Positions 44,107 to 53,388 of a stretch of 64,000 nucleotides of DNA are shown in pieces; position 1 is the first letter of the stretch; each line of letters starts with the position of its first letter. Source of the DNA: Sphingobacteriia bacterium (GTDB lineage Bacteria; Bacteroidota; Bacteroidia; Bacteroidales; UBA7960); NCBI GenBank assembly GCA_011390575.1, contig JAABSE010000003.1:37922-101921 (forward strand). Direction: 5' to 3'. The notes beneath the pieces were generated by a model that worked only from the letters and a program-made list of their open reading frames with translations, had not been told where the DNA came from and searched no databases. The translations under genes and the position numbers were made by a program.

Positions 44107-45786
44107 TTAAACGTTTAACAAGAAGTCGCTAAGATTGATGTCAGAATTGGTAAGATGGAGTTTTTTCCGCAGCCGTGTTCGGGCAACCTCGATGCTGCGG
44201 AGTGATTGACCAGTGATCGAGGAGATCTCCTTTGAGGTCATGTTCAGACGAAGAAAGGCACAAAGACGCCTCTCATTCAAACTTAAATCCGGGTTGATTT
44301 CATGGAGTTTATCATAGAAATCATTGTGCACCTGGTGAAAACGTACTTCAAATTCATTCCAGATAGACTCATCCTGTGTGCTTTCCAGATCTTTTACAAT
44401 GCTCTGAATCAGGTATTGTTTTTCTTTATTAAGCTCGTGACTGTACCTGATAAGTTTCTGAGAAATATCATTGATAAGCTCATTTTTCCTGATCTGATAC
44501 ATTACATTGGTGGTCAATTCTTTGTTCTTGACCTCCAGCTCTTTTTCAAGGTTTTGTTTTTCCAGGGAGGTATTGAGCGCTTCCAGCTGGATGTTGTCAT
44601 TAAGAAGCCTCAACCTTTTGGCCCGGCTGCTGGCCAGGTACCAGAGTAAAAAAGCGATAACTGCAACCAAAAGCAACAACCCACCCACCAGAGTGTATTG
44701 CTGGTCTTTTCTTTTTTGTTCCATTTGTCTTACAAGCTCCATTTCCTGGTAATGGGCAGTAAGCTCCAGGCGTGTTAATTCCCTTAGGGTTTCCTCCCGG
44801 TTTACCTGGTCTGTATACTCCTTCAACAGTTTGTGGTATTTTAGTGCAGAATCGGGCTGGTTATACAGGTCATAATACTCAAACAACTGCTCCACAAAGT
44901 TTACTTTAAGATTCAAAGCCCCCACTTCTTCGGCAATAGCCAGCCCTTCATATAAATAACCCAATGCTTGTCCATATTGCCTGCGCGTCATATGATATAT
45001 TGCCAGGTTGCGGTAAGAGGAGCCTATACCCTGCTTATCCCCTTGTTGCAAGCGAATGTCCAACGCCTGGTTGATAGCCTCAAGAGCTTCATCATCCATT
45101 CCCATTTGGTCGTAAGTTCGTCCCAGGTTGTTGAGCAGATTGGCCATGTCGCGTTGTGGATTTTCTATACGCCGCGCAATAAGAATTCCCTTGTTATAGT
45201 AATCCAGTGCTTTGTTATACTCCTGAAGATTGTGATAGATGACTCCCAGATTATTGTAAATCACAGGATATTGTGCGGGAGGGACAGAATCCACATCTCC
45301 GGCAGCCATTGTTTCATTGAGATAATCCAAAACCTCCAGAAAAATTTCCCTGGCATCTTCAAACTCCATCATCTGTAGCTTAATAGACCCCACATTGATC
45401 AATGCACTGGTGATACCATCAGGGTTATCCAGAGATCTCTGGATCTCCAGATACCTGTAGTAATTACGGGCAGCCAAATCAAGTAATCCATTGTAAAAGC
45501 ATATCAAACCCATGGTAAACAAGGATTGGGAAATCAGATCATTGTCTTTGGTTGTCTCAGCCAAATCCAATGCCTGCTGCGCATAATCCAGCGAAACAGG
45601 TAACTCCCCCACAGCATACTCTCTGGCCAGCTCAATGAGCGTCATAACTTTGACAGAGTCAATGCGTGCCATTTCCAGGTCATAGCGCAGCGAGTCTACC
45701 CTGGCCTGGTTTTGCGAAAGCAGAACCGCAGGAAATACTACAAAAGTCAATATAGTGGTAACAAAGCCTTTGAAAAGGGAGCTCAT
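44107..45786 (-). CDS. Membrane-tethered TPR protein with C-terminal LuxR-type helix-turn-helix
   Basis: 559 residues: signal/anchor (FVTTILTFVVFPAVLLSQNQ), about seven TPR units (~70-330, e.g. YNNLGVIYHNLQEYNKALDYYNKG), a transmembrane helix (YTLVGGLLLLVAVIAFLLWYLASS), a coiled coil, and a HTH domain (LNERRLCAFLRLNMTSKEISSITGQSLRSIEVARTRLRKKL). The TPRs would face the periplasm and the HTH the cytoplasm, a common Bacteroidota one-protein sensor-regulator plan. Start ATG 45786 rather than 45825, which lies upstream of the predicted transcription start. Target genes unknown; the T9SS cargo genes downstream are candidates. Confidence 0.88.
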   Translation of the reverse strand: MSSLFKGFVTTILTFVVFPAVLLSQNQARVDSLRYDLEMARIDSVKVMTLIELAREYAVGELPVSLDYAQQALDLAETTKDNDLISQSLFTMGLICFYNGLLDLAARNYYRYLEIQRSLDNPDGITSALINVGSIKLQMMEFEDAREIFLEVLDYLNETMAAGDVDSVPPAQYPVIYNNLGVIYHNLQEYNKALDYYNKGILIARRIENPQRDMANLLNNLGRTYDQMGMDDEALEAINQALDIRLQQGDKQGIGSSYRNLAIYHMTRRQYGQALGYLYEGLAIAEEVGALNLKVNFVEQLFEYYDLYNQPDSALKYHKLLKEYTDQVNREETLRELTRLELTAHYQEMELVRQMEQKRKDQQYTLVGGLLLLVAVIAFLLWYLASSRAKRLRLLNDNIQLEALNTSLEKQNLEKELEVKNKELTTNVMYQIRKNELINDISQKLIRYSHELNKEKQYLIQSIVKDLESTQDESIWNEFEVRFHQVHNDFYDKLHEINPDLSLNERRLCAFLRLNMTSKEISSITGQSLRSIEVARTRLRKKLHLTNSDINLSDFLLNV

Positions 45787-45827
45787 TACATATAAATTTG
45801 TCCATAAACGGATGGCGGGCAACAATG

Positions 45828-45835
45828 CAAAAATA
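45828..45835 (-). promoter_or_regulatory. Promoter -7 box (TATTTTTG) for the TPR-HTH regulator
   Basis: The minus strand reads TATTTTTGCA 42 bases upstream of ATG 45786. No clear -33. Confidence 0.5.
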
Positions 45836-45956
45836 AGAAAAAAACAACGGGGATTTCTCTCTTTATTTATGCACGTTTCGCAAGACCACAGTTTTTAAAG
45901 GAGCATTGCTGTGTGCTTTGCTTCTCCATTTTATGCAATTTTGTTCTTAATTATAC

Positions 45957-45997
45957 AAAAAACGGATATCAAAATTACAATGATACCCGTTTTTTAT
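45957..45997. terminator. Bidirectional terminator after the PQQ-type dehydrogenase gene
   Basis: Nearly perfect 15-bp stem aaaaaacggatatca/tgatacccgtttttt with one mismatch, loop aaattacaa, and T-rich arms on both strands. It ends the minus-strand gene that stops at 46024. Confidence 0.85.
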
Positions 45998-46023
45998 CTT
46001 TGAATGAGTTGTCTTTTTGGCGA

Positions 46024-47142
46024 TTAATCCGGCATGAGCCTGACAAACAGCCCCGGAGACTCCGTCAAAATATAAATATACCCATCAGGTCCTTGCCTTA
46101 TGGCTCTGAAGCGGGCAAAGTCCTGCATGAGTTTTTCAGTTTCCACTACTTCGCGCCCTTCTAAAGCTACCCTGTGAATATGCTGACCAGCCAGTGCTCC
46201 CACCAGGAGACTGCCCTGCCACTGAGGGTATTTATCACTGGTTACGATATCCAGTCCGCAGGGAGCAATAGAGGGTGTCCAGTGCAGAATAGGGTCTACT
46301 TTTCCGGGCAAAGTGGTATCGGGAGTAATGATGGTACCATTGTAGTTAATCCCATGGGTAGCCAGGGGCCATCCGTAGTTTTCACCTTTCATGATGACAT
46401 TGATTTCATCGCCTCCTTTGGCGCCATGTTCATGTGTCCATAAATCGCCCGTTTCAGGGTGAAAGACCATCCCCTGAATATTGCGGTGACCATAGGACCA
46501 TATTTCGGGCATGGCCCCGGGTTCATTGACAAAAGGATTATCATCAGGCACACTGCCATCATCGTGCAGGCGCATCACAGTGCCGTGATGATTGCTGAGC
46601 TCCTGGGCAGTATTTTGCCGGCCACGATCACCAATGGTGGTAAAAAGGTAGTTCTCCTCATCAAAAACTATCCGGCTACCAAAGTGAGCTCCTCCGGAAG
46701 TATAAGGCTGCCCATGAAAAAGCTGTTCAAAATCTATCAGTGCATTGTTTTGCAGACGGGCCCGCCCTATAGCAGTATTCCCTCCACCGGAGCCGGGAGC
46801 CGCATAAGCAAAATACAACCAGCCGTTTTGATCATAATCAGGATGCATCACTACATCAAGTAAACCACCCTGTCCGTGGGCCCAGATTTCGGGCAGTCCA
46901 CTTACGGGTTCATCATGCAAAGAGCCATCTTCCCAAACCCTCAGTCGTCCGGCTCTTTCTACAATAAGAATTCTTCCATCGGGCAGAAACTCCATCCCCC
47001 AGGGGTTTTCCAACCCTGTGGCAAGTGTATCAACTGTGAATGAGAAATCTCCATTTTCAGGGGATTCATTCTTTTCTGCCGAACTGCAGGAAACTACGGA
47101 AAAGCTTATCAGCAATGCCGCTATAATTGATTTGTATCTCAT
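46024..47142 (-). CDS. PQQ-dependent sugar dehydrogenase-like lipoprotein (Gdh-B/YliI family)
   Basis: 372 residues with lipoprotein signal MRYKSIIAALLISFSVVSCSS, so probably outer-membrane or periplasmic. The body is the six-bladed glucose/sorbosone dehydrogenase propeller: LENPWGMEFLPDGRILIVERAGRLRV, VVMHPDYDQNGWLYFAYA, AHFGSRIVFDEENYLFTTIGDRG, YGHRNIQGMVFHPETGDLWTHEHGAKGGDEIN and NYGWPLATHG. The family oxidises aldose sugars using PQQ and Ca2+. The track start adds 27 residues before the lipobox; ATG 47142 is used. Whether PQQ is made or imported cannot be seen here. Confidence 0.9.
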   Translation of the reverse strand: MRYKSIIAALLISFSVVSCSSAEKNESPENGDFSFTVDTLATGLENPWGMEFLPDGRILIVERAGRLRVWEDGSLHDEPVSGLPEIWAHGQGGLLDVVMHPDYDQNGWLYFAYAAPGSGGGNTAIGRARLQNNALIDFEQLFHGQPYTSGGAHFGSRIVFDEENYLFTTIGDRGRQNTAQELSNHHGTVMRLHDDGSVPDDNPFVNEPGAMPEIWSYGHRNIQGMVFHPETGDLWTHEHGAKGGDEINVIMKGENYGWPLATHGINYNGTIITPDTTLPGKVDPILHWTPSIAPCGLDIVTSDKYPQWQGSLLVGALAGQHIHRVALEGREVVETEKLMQDFARFRAIRQGPDGYIYILTESPGLFVRLMPD

Positions 47143-47519
47143 AATAAAAGGTTTTGTTTTATGAATCTGGCACACTGCCAGGGTTTTTCTGCACAATTTA
47201 GTTTGATTTATAAAATTAAACAAGCAAACCCATAAAATGATTGAACGGTGCTAAAAAACCTCACAACAACCTAACATACTGCAATATAACACGGCATAAC
47301 AAACACCAGAATTAAACAATTTTATTCTTTTCTGACCTGCAAGTCTGTTTGGATTTGCTTTGCACTGCATTTAGCTGAATTGCTTTTCTTTATTATTTTC
47401 ATTTTACCCGGCAACAAACAATTTAATTTCTCTTTTTGTTATCAGTTAAGATCTGATGCCACAAACCCTCCGAGGCAGATAAAGCATCAGCGAGTTGATA
47501 ATTTTTAAGAATTTAAACC
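47143..47519. other. Non-coding gap upstream of msrB
   Basis: 377 bases between the divergent PQQ-type gene and msrB. Mostly AT-rich. The part next to msrB holds a foldable element (47439-47501, listed separately). Confidence 0.6.
47439..47501 (+). promoter_or_regulatory. Candidate structured leader upstream of msrB
   Basis: Two stacked inverted repeats ending 18 bases before the msrB ATG. The outer helix is ttatcagtt/agttgataa (9 pairs, two G-U), the inner helix ctgatgc/gcatcag (7 perfect pairs) with a 24-base loop containing ccctccgagg. No known riboswitch class recognised. Could be an RNA leader or, if transcription starts downstream, a DNA operator. Confidence 0.45.
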
Positions 47520-48122
47520 ATGCGAAAAATACTATCGATGCTAATCCTGTTGTTCAGTATTAGCTGTATTTACACACAAAATCCCACAGATATGCAATCA
47601 CGAAAAACATCGGCACAACACAACGATACCGGAGAATATCCTTTAGAACGTTCAGAAAAGGAATGGAAGCAAAACCTTCAGCCCCTGCAATACCAGGTGC
47701 TTCGTGAGGCGGCTACCGAGCGTCCTTTTACCGGGCAATATTACCAGAACAAAGATGCGGGCATCTATTATTCTGCAGCCACAGGTCAGCCTCTGTTTGT
47801 ATCCGATACGAAATATGATTCGGGTTGCGGATGGCCCAGCTTTTTCGAGCCCATTACTGAAGGGGTAATACTTTACAGGAAAGACACCTCAGGAGGAATG
47901 ATACGTACTGAAATCATCGACTCCTCCAGTGGATCACACCTGGGGCATGTATTTGATGATGGTCCGCCTCCTACCGGATTGCGTTATTGCATGAACAGCG
48001 CCGCGATGATTTTTGTGGGGGTTGGAGATCAGGCTCCGCCCATGGTGAGAGACTACATGGAAAGACATGCATCGCAGGCAGAAAAAGATGCTGTTGCTTC
48101 TTTCTTGCGCGAAAACAGATGA
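47520..48122 (+). CDS. msrB: Exported peptide-methionine (R)-S-oxide reductase MsrB
   Basis: Reduces methionine-R-sulfoxide in damaged proteins. 200 residues with a signal peptide (MRKILSMLILLFSISCIYTQ), implying periplasmic or envelope location. MsrB motifs: SGCGWPSFFEPI (resolving-type Cys), SGSHLGHVFDDGPPPTGLRYCMNSAAM (catalytic Cys in RYCMNS). The two CxxC pairs that bind zinc in many MsrBs are absent: the first reads YSAATGQPLF and the second SSSGSHLGH. Followed by a ferritin-like gene, suggesting oxidative-stress service. Confidence 0.93.
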   Translation: MRKILSMLILLFSISCIYTQNPTDMQSRKTSAQHNDTGEYPLERSEKEWKQNLQPLQYQVLREAATERPFTGQYYQNKDAGIYYSAATGQPLFVSDTKYDSGCGWPSFFEPITEGVILYRKDTSGGMIRTEIIDSSSGSHLGHVFDDGPPPTGLRYCMNSAAMIFVGVGDQAPPMVRDYMERHASQAEKDAVASFLRENR

Positions 48123-48238
48123 TTTGCCGATCCATGGTCAAATTATTTTCAGAATTTTCTGTTTTTTTACCCAAAAAACCCTTAGGTTTGGGGCATAAAA
48201 ACAATCTATAAAAACAACAAGTTAAATCAACAAAACTC

Positions 48239-48742
48239 ATGGAAAACCAGGTAACCGATATTTTAAAACAAGCCATTATAATGGAAAACCGGGGCAAAAG
48301 CCTGTACCAGATGGTAGCAGCCCAAACCCCCAGTGAAGAGGTGAAAAACATTTTTCAAACCATGGCTGACGAAGAGCAGATTCATATTGAGTTTCTCAGC
48401 AAGCAATTTGCCTTTTACCAGAAAAACAAGACTTTTGATGTGAACCAGCTGGAAACCGCAGCAGAAGAAGATGCTATTGCCAACACCATTCTGACCGAAA
48501 AAATAAAACAGGATATTTCGGGAGCCGGTTTTGAATCAGCGGCCATTTCCGCGGCCATCGACATGGAAAATAAATCTATTGAAGTGTATGAAAAGCGCGC
48601 CAAAGAATCAACTGATGCCAACGAAAAAGAGCTGTATCAGTTTCTGGCCGATTGGGAAAAGGGACACCATAAGTTATTGCTTGATCTCAACAAGCAACTG
48701 ACCGAAAAAGTATGGTACGACAATAATTTCTGGCCGTTCTAA
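48239..48742 (+). CDS. Ferritin-like (rubrerythrin-type) diiron protein
   Basis: 167 residues, all helical, with two Glu/His iron-ligand helices: IIMENRGKSLYQMV with MADEEQIHIEFL, and AIDMENKSIEVYE with LADWEKGHHKLL. The pattern fits a rubrerythrin-like ferritin domain without the C-terminal rubredoxin. A role in iron handling or peroxide defence is inferred. 116 bases after msrB, same strand, with its own strong terminator. Confidence 0.86.
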   Translation: MENQVTDILKQAIIMENRGKSLYQMVAAQTPSEEVKNIFQTMADEEQIHIEFLSKQFAFYQKNKTFDVNQLETAAEEDAIANTILTEKIKQDISGAGFESAAISAAIDMENKSIEVYEKRAKESTDANEKELYQFLADWEKGHHKLLLDLNKQLTEKVWYDNNFWPF

Positions 48743-48760
48743 ATCCATCAACCGCATTTT

Positions 48761-48803
48761 AGGGGCAGTTCCGGTGTTTAGTACTGGTGCTGCCCTTTTT
48801 TTT
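48761..48803 (+). terminator. Rho-independent terminator after the ferritin-like gene
   Basis: gggcag/ctgccc closing stem with inner ccgg/ctgg pairing, followed by a run of eight T, about 20 bases after the stop. Confidence 0.85.
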
Positions 48804-48834
48804 GTTACAGCCAAACATAAATTAGACTCACGTG

Positions 48835-48864
48835 TTTGATTTACTCATGTTTTATGTAGCTTTG
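48835..48864 (+). promoter_or_regulatory. Promoter (TTTG-N18-TAGCTTTG) for panB
   Basis: TTTG at 48835-48838 and TAGCTTTGCA at 48857-48864, 18-base spacer, 63 bases upstream of the panB ATG. Good match to the phylum consensus. Confidence 0.7.
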
Positions 48865-48927
48865 CAGGAAAATCAATGTTTTCCGACAGGAACCCCTGAC
48901 AAGCGTTTTACTACATTTTATTAAGCT

Positions 48928-49740
48928 ATGAAGACTTTAAACTTTCCACGCATAACCACTCACGTGCTTCAGGAAATGAAGCTTAAGGGTGAAAAAATTG
49001 CCATGTTAACCGCTTACGATTATTCCATGGCAAATATCATAGACAACTCGGGTATTGACATCATTCTGGTCGGCGATAGTGCCGCCAACGTAATGGCCGG
49101 ACATAAAACCACCCTACCCATCACTCTGAACGAAATGATTTACCATGCCAGTTCTGTAATGCGGGCAGTGGAAAGGGCTCTTGTGGTGGTTGACCTTCCT
49201 TTTGGTACCTACCAGGGCAACAGCCGTGAAGCGCTCAACTCTGCCATCCGCATCATGAAAGAGTCCAATGCCAATGCAGTAAAACTGGAAGGAGGCCGCG
49301 AAATCAAAGAATCTATTGACAGGATACTCTCAGCGGGTATTCCTGTGATGGGCCACCTGGGGCTTACGCCACAGTCCATCAATAAATTCGGCACTTACGT
49401 GGTACGGGCAAAGGAAGAGGAAGAAGCCCAAAGGCTGAGAGAAGATGCCAGGCTCCTGGAGGAGGTGGGTTGTTTTGCGGTGGTGCTGGAAAAAATTCCG
49501 TCAGCCCTTGCTACAGAAGTAACTGAAAGCATTAAAATTCCCACCATCGGCATTGGTGCCGGCAGTGGTGTTGATGGCCAGGTACTGGTTATTCATGATA
49601 TGCTGGGTATCAATCATGATTTCTCACCCAGATTTTTGCGCAGATACCACAACCTGTATGATGAAATGAAAGGAGCTGTGGAAATGTATATCAAAGATGT
49701 AAAAAGCCTGGATTTTCCCAATGAAAGGGAACAATATTAA
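48928..49740 (+). CDS. panB: 3-methyl-2-oxobutanoate hydroxymethyltransferase
   Basis: First committed step of pantothenate/CoA synthesis: transfers a hydroxymethyl group from 5,10-methylene-THF to 2-oxoisovalerate. 270 residues with [31 protein letters not shown], the VKLEGG motif, [16 protein letters not shown] and [21 protein letters not shown]-barrel enzyme of standard length. The following gene in relatives is, as I remember it, an RluA-type synthase; here such a gene is found 5.7 kb away beyond a signalling cluster. Confidence 0.97.
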   Translation: MKTLNFPRITTHVLQEMKLKGEKIAMLTAYDYSMANIIDNSGIDIILVGDSAANVMAGHKTTLPITLNEMIYHASSVMRAVERALVVVDLPFGTYQGNSREALNSAIRIMKESNANAVKLEGGREIKESIDRILSAGIPVMGHLGLTPQSINKFGTYVVRAKEEEEAQRLREDARLLEEVGCFAVVLEKIPSALATEVTESIKIPTIGIGAGSGVDGQVLVIHDMLGINHDFSPRFLRRYHNLYDEMKGAVEMYIKDVKSLDFPNEREQY

Positions 49741-49818
49741 ACCGTCAGGGATACAACTCCTGACCTCACTGAAATGTAAAAAGGGTAGAAAAGGGGGAGA
49801 CTGAAATTCACCAAAGAG

Positions 49819-50193
49819 TCAGGAGGATAATTTCGAGGTTATAGAATCGTCAATCTCACGGGTATTGAAGGGTTTTTTGAAGTATTTTATTATCAACCCT
49901 GTTTCAAGGGCTGAGGTTATTTCAGGGGTGATTTCATATCCGGTCAGGATGAAGAAGTGAATTTTGTCATAAACTTTTTTGGCTTTAGATACAAACTCCA
50001 GTCCTGTCATCCCGGGCATATTCATATCGCTTACCACTACTCTAACATCGCTGTTTTCAGCCAAAATATGCATCCCCTCTTCACCAGATGATGCACTTAT
50101 TACCCTGTATTTCTTGCGAAAGAGATTTTCGAAAAGCATGATATTAAAGGGTTCATCATCCACGTAAAGAACTTTTACTTTTTCATCCTTCAT
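49819..50193 (-). CDS. Single-domain response regulator
   Basis: 124 residues, a receiver domain only: KVLYVDDEPFNIMLFENLF (acidic pocket), VVVSDMNMPGMTGLEF (phospho-Asp), the switch-region FILTGYE and YFKKPFNTRE (conserved Lys). No output domain. Its ATG overlaps the stop of the upstream PAS kinase by 4 bases, so it is probably that kinase's phosphate acceptor, passing phosphate onward or acting by protein contact. Confidence 0.92.
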   Translation of the reverse strand: MKDEKVKVLYVDDEPFNIMLFENLFRKKYRVISASSGEEGMHILAENSDVRVVVSDMNMPGMTGLEFVSKAKKVYDKIHFFILTGYEITPEITSALETGLIIKYFKKPFNTREIDDSITSKLSS

Positions 50194-52829
50194 GCCTTTT
50201 CTTTGTGTAGGGGTAAATTAATGATAAACCGTGTCCCCTTATTCAACGCAGATTCACAGGAAATAGTTCCGTTATGGTCGCTGATTATGCGCTGCGAAAT
50301 AGAGAGTCCCAGGCCCGTTCCCTTGCCTGGGGCCTTGGTGGTATAAAAAGGATCAAAAATATTGGGCAATCGATCTTCGGGTATTCCCACCCCGTTGTCC
50401 GAAACAATAATTCTGAGCATATCATTGACTTTACGGGTTTCGACATGGACTTCCCCCTCCTGCTCAATGGCCTGGATTGCGTTGGCCAGTACATTCAGGA
50501 ATACCTGGTGCAATTGCCCTTCATTGCCCACTACAATAGCTTTTTCCCTGGCATATTGTCGGGTTACGTTAACCCTGGATTTGTATTGATTATAAAGCAG
50601 CGTAAGACCGTCATCAATAATTTCATGGACATTGCAACCCTCAGAAGGTACTGATTCGCTGCGGTTGTACTTGCTCATGCTACGTACTATACCCGTAATC
50701 CTTTTTACCCCGGCAGAAATGGCTTCGAACAAGGGGGTTAATTCTTCCACAGACTCGCGGTGATGATCAGAGATGTAGCTTTCTACGGCAGCGGTGCCGT
50801 TGGCAATAAAATTGATGGGATTATTAATCTCATGGGCAACACCAGCGGTAAGAATACCCAATGACGCCATTTTTTCCGATTGAATGAGTTTCAGCTGCAA
50901 AGACTTCAGGCTGTCCAGGGTTGCTTCAAGCTCCTCTTTTTGCTTGCCGATAATCTGGTTTTTGTCGGATAGCTCGTCATTGATGGCTCTGAGTTCTTCA
51001 TTGGCAGCTACGAGCTCTTCGGTGCGCTCCTGCACCAGGCTTTCAAGGTGATTCTTGTATTCCTCCAGTTCTTTCTCAATCTTCTTTTTGTCTGTAATTT
51101 CAAGACTGGTACTCAACAAACAGGGTTCACCATGGATGGTAATCTGGTTACCATTGTAATAGGAATAGCTTATTTTCCCCTCTTCATGCCAGCTAATCAC
51201 TTCTTTTCCTTTAACAAAGCCGTTATTTGTCAATTCTTCACGAATGGATTCAAGGGATTTTTGCTCGAAATGCAATCCTACTTCCTCTGAAGTTTTACCA
51301 ATTATATATTCTGCCGGTAACTTAAGCTTATCAGCCACCTGCCTGTTTACCAGCATATACCTCCCCTGTCTGTCCATTACAGAAATGTCAATGGGAGCCG
51401 AATCAAAAAGGGTTTCAAACATTTCCTTGTTTTGTCGCAATTCCTCTTCTGCCAGTTTCTTTTCGGTAGTATTTCTACCAAAAAAACATGATCCAATTAC
51501 CTGTCCGTCCATCACAATGGGATTACCTGACACTTCAATAAAAATATTCTTATCTCCGTAATCTATATTGTCTTCAAAAATAACGTTTTCATCCGCCAGT
51601 ATGCGATCATAGCGCTCTTTCCAAAGTGGCCTTATGCTTTCAGGGAGGGCATCCAGCAGGTTCATCCCTTTTTCCAGTTCCTTTCCAAAGACAATATTAA
51701 ACTCATCGGCAAACACATTGTTGACATACTTTATTTCATAGTTCCTGTTCAGCGACCAGATGCTGTCCAAGGAATTTTCGATGATGGCCTTTAAATCTGT
51801 TTCACTTTCCAGCAATGCATCTTCTGCCTTTTTCCTGTCAGATACATCCCGGCAAATTCCCTCGTGATATAAAACTTTACCGTTTTCATCCCGGATAAAC
51901 CGGGCATTTTCCTCCAGCCAGATAATCCGTCCATCTTTGCGCTTCAGACGAAAAGTAACAAGTTCCTGCGAGAAATCTGAATGGATAGTTATCTCCTCTC
52001 GTTCTGATTCATGCACATACAAATCAGTGGGGATGTATACCTTTTTCAACTCCTCCAGTGAGCAATATCCCAGCATTTTCACAAACGCAGGATTGGCTTC
52101 CACAAAATAGCCTTCGGGTGTGGAACGGTAAAAACCATTTGGCATACTCTCAAACAGGTCTTTGTATTTAGCCTCACTTTCACGCAGCGCTTCTTCAGAT
52201 TTTATTCTCCGCTGCACATCGGATTCTGCTTTGTCGATGGCGGCTTTATTAATGGAGTAGATATTGTAACTCACTATGCCCAGAAATACCAGTGCGACAG
52301 TAGTGTTGATAAGAAAATCGTTAAACTCATAGTCTGTAATAACCAGAGAGTTTTTGACAAGGAACATAAAACCCACCAGAATGGCTACATTGACAAGGGT
52401 ATAAAGCAGGCTTAAACCCTTCTTTTTGTCAATAAGCAGGGGAGCCATGGCCAGGATGGCAAACAACCATACCACAGTATCCAGGCGGGCAATTCCCTGG
52501 TTTTTACTTAATAGTATAATCGTCCAGATCATAACCAGGCTTGACACAAGCAAAAGGTTTGCGGACATCAGGTAATGACCTCTGGTCAGCAGCAAGTAAC
52601 ACAGACCAAATACAATTCCCCCGACAAACATAGGCATTAACACAGGCAGGTAAATTCCATCATGAAAATTACCAGTTACATGCAGGTAAGCTATCACAGG
52701 AAGCATAAATCCCACAACAATCAATGCCGATACTATAAGGTAATACACAAATTTTGCTTTCAGCAGGACAATAAAATCAGCATCTTTATAAACCCGTAAA
52801 GCTTTTGGAATAGTAGATTTTCCCTTCAT
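50190..52829 (-). CDS. Membrane PAS-domain sensor histidine kinase
   Basis: 879 residues. Five or six N-terminal membrane helices (~25-190), then PAS domains at ~215-340 (ESMPNGFYRSTPEGYFVEANPAF), ~340-460 (ENSLDSIWSLNRNYEIKYVNN) and ~465-585 (FDSAPIDISVMDRQGRYMLVN). A long coiled coil rich in Glu/Lys follows, then a NtrB/NtrY-like HisKA (GVAHEINNPINFIANG) and HATPase motifs (NVLANAIQAI, DNGVGIPEDRL, GTGLGLSISQRI). All kinase residues intact. Co-transcribed with the single-domain receiver downstream (4-base overlap). Confidence 0.93.
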   Translation of the reverse strand: MKGKSTIPKALRVYKDADFIVLLKAKFVYYLIVSALIVVGFMLPVIAYLHVTGNFHDGIYLPVLMPMFVGGIVFGLCYLLLTRGHYLMSANLLLVSSLVMIWTIILLSKNQGIARLDTVVWLFAILAMAPLLIDKKKGLSLLYTLVNVAILVGFMFLVKNSLVITDYEFNDFLINTTVALVFLGIVSYNIYSINKAAIDKAESDVQRRIKSEEALRESEAKYKDLFESMPNGFYRSTPEGYFVEANPAFVKMLGYCSLEELKKVYIPTDLYVHESEREEITIHSDFSQELVTFRLKRKDGRIIWLEENARFIRDENGKVLYHEGICRDVSDRKKAEDALLESETDLKAIIENSLDSIWSLNRNYEIKYVNNVFADEFNIVFGKELEKGMNLLDALPESIRPLWKERYDRILADENVIFEDNIDYGDKNIFIEVSGNPIVMDGQVIGSCFFGRNTTEKKLAEEELRQNKEMFETLFDSAPIDISVMDRQGRYMLVNRQVADKLKLPAEYIIGKTSEEVGLHFEQKSLESIREELTNNGFVKGKEVISWHEEGKISYSYYNGNQITIHGEPCLLSTSLEITDKKKIEKELEEYKNHLESLVQERTEELVAANEELRAINDELSDKNQIIGKQKEELEATLDSLKSLQLKLIQSEKMASLGILTAGVAHEINNPINFIANGTAAVESYISDHHRESVEELTPLFEAISAGVKRITGIVRSMSKYNRSESVPSEGCNVHEIIDDGLTLLYNQYKSRVNVTRQYAREKAIVVGNEGQLHQVFLNVLANAIQAIEQEGEVHVETRKVNDMLRIIVSDNGVGIPEDRLPNIFDPFYTTKAPGKGTGLGLSISQRIISDHNGTISCESALNKGTRFIINLPLHKEKA

Positions 52830-53388
52830 ATTTCTTTCCTGGTATCTTTTAACTCAACATGAATTTTCCCGTACAATGCCATTCATCTGTATACAATCTT
52901 ATGAGTTCGGACAAATGCCTGTCCCGCTCTTGCGTGGCGAGCTCCGGCGAAAAGCTGGATAAATCGCCAGCTGGCAGTTGACACAACTATTGTATCCAGT
53001 TGACTTACTTTGGGATCCCAAAATTACTAAAAATTGAGTCTGTCTGCTAATCAGGGGTTTCAGGGATGCAATGTGAATAAGTTTTTTAAAATATTTCAGG
53101 GATTTGCTCTTTAAAAAAAGTATCTGAGTATTTTTATATTTAAGCATGAAAAACAAAGAATTCACCGCATCAATCATCCTTTGATCCTTTGAAAGGAAAG
53201 CTTTTTCGGTCTTACTCTGAGTTTGAATAGAGACAAAATATTTTCCAGCAATAACAGGTTAAAAAACTTTAATATCTCATTATCTGCCCCTTACTCACTT
53301 TACTTTTCTCCGATAAGTTTTCAACACTCCGGGTTGATAAAGAGAAGAATGATAAAAAGTATTAATTTTACCACAAAGAATAAAACAA
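52830..53388. other. 559-base gap with a GC-rich islet
   Basis: No credible gene. Around 52915-52980 the sequence is clearly richer in G+C than its AT-rich surroundings, and it holds a small inverted repeat (agctgg ... ccagct). The only minus-strand ORF (92 codons) has an unlikely composition. Promoters for the two divergent kinase genes presumably lie here, but I see no strong TAnnTTTG box. Confidence 0.5.

Noticed and set aside
45913-46164. 83-codon plus-strand ORF
   Set aside because: Crosses a bidirectional terminator and the 3' end of the PQQ-type gene.
49743-49763. Hairpin gtcagg/cctgac after panB as a terminator
   Set aside because: Stem of six pairs without a following T-run.
52899-53177. 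92-codon minus-strand ORF in the kinase-kinase gap
   Set aside because: Low-complexity basic composition, crosses the GC-rich islet, no recognisable domain or promoter.
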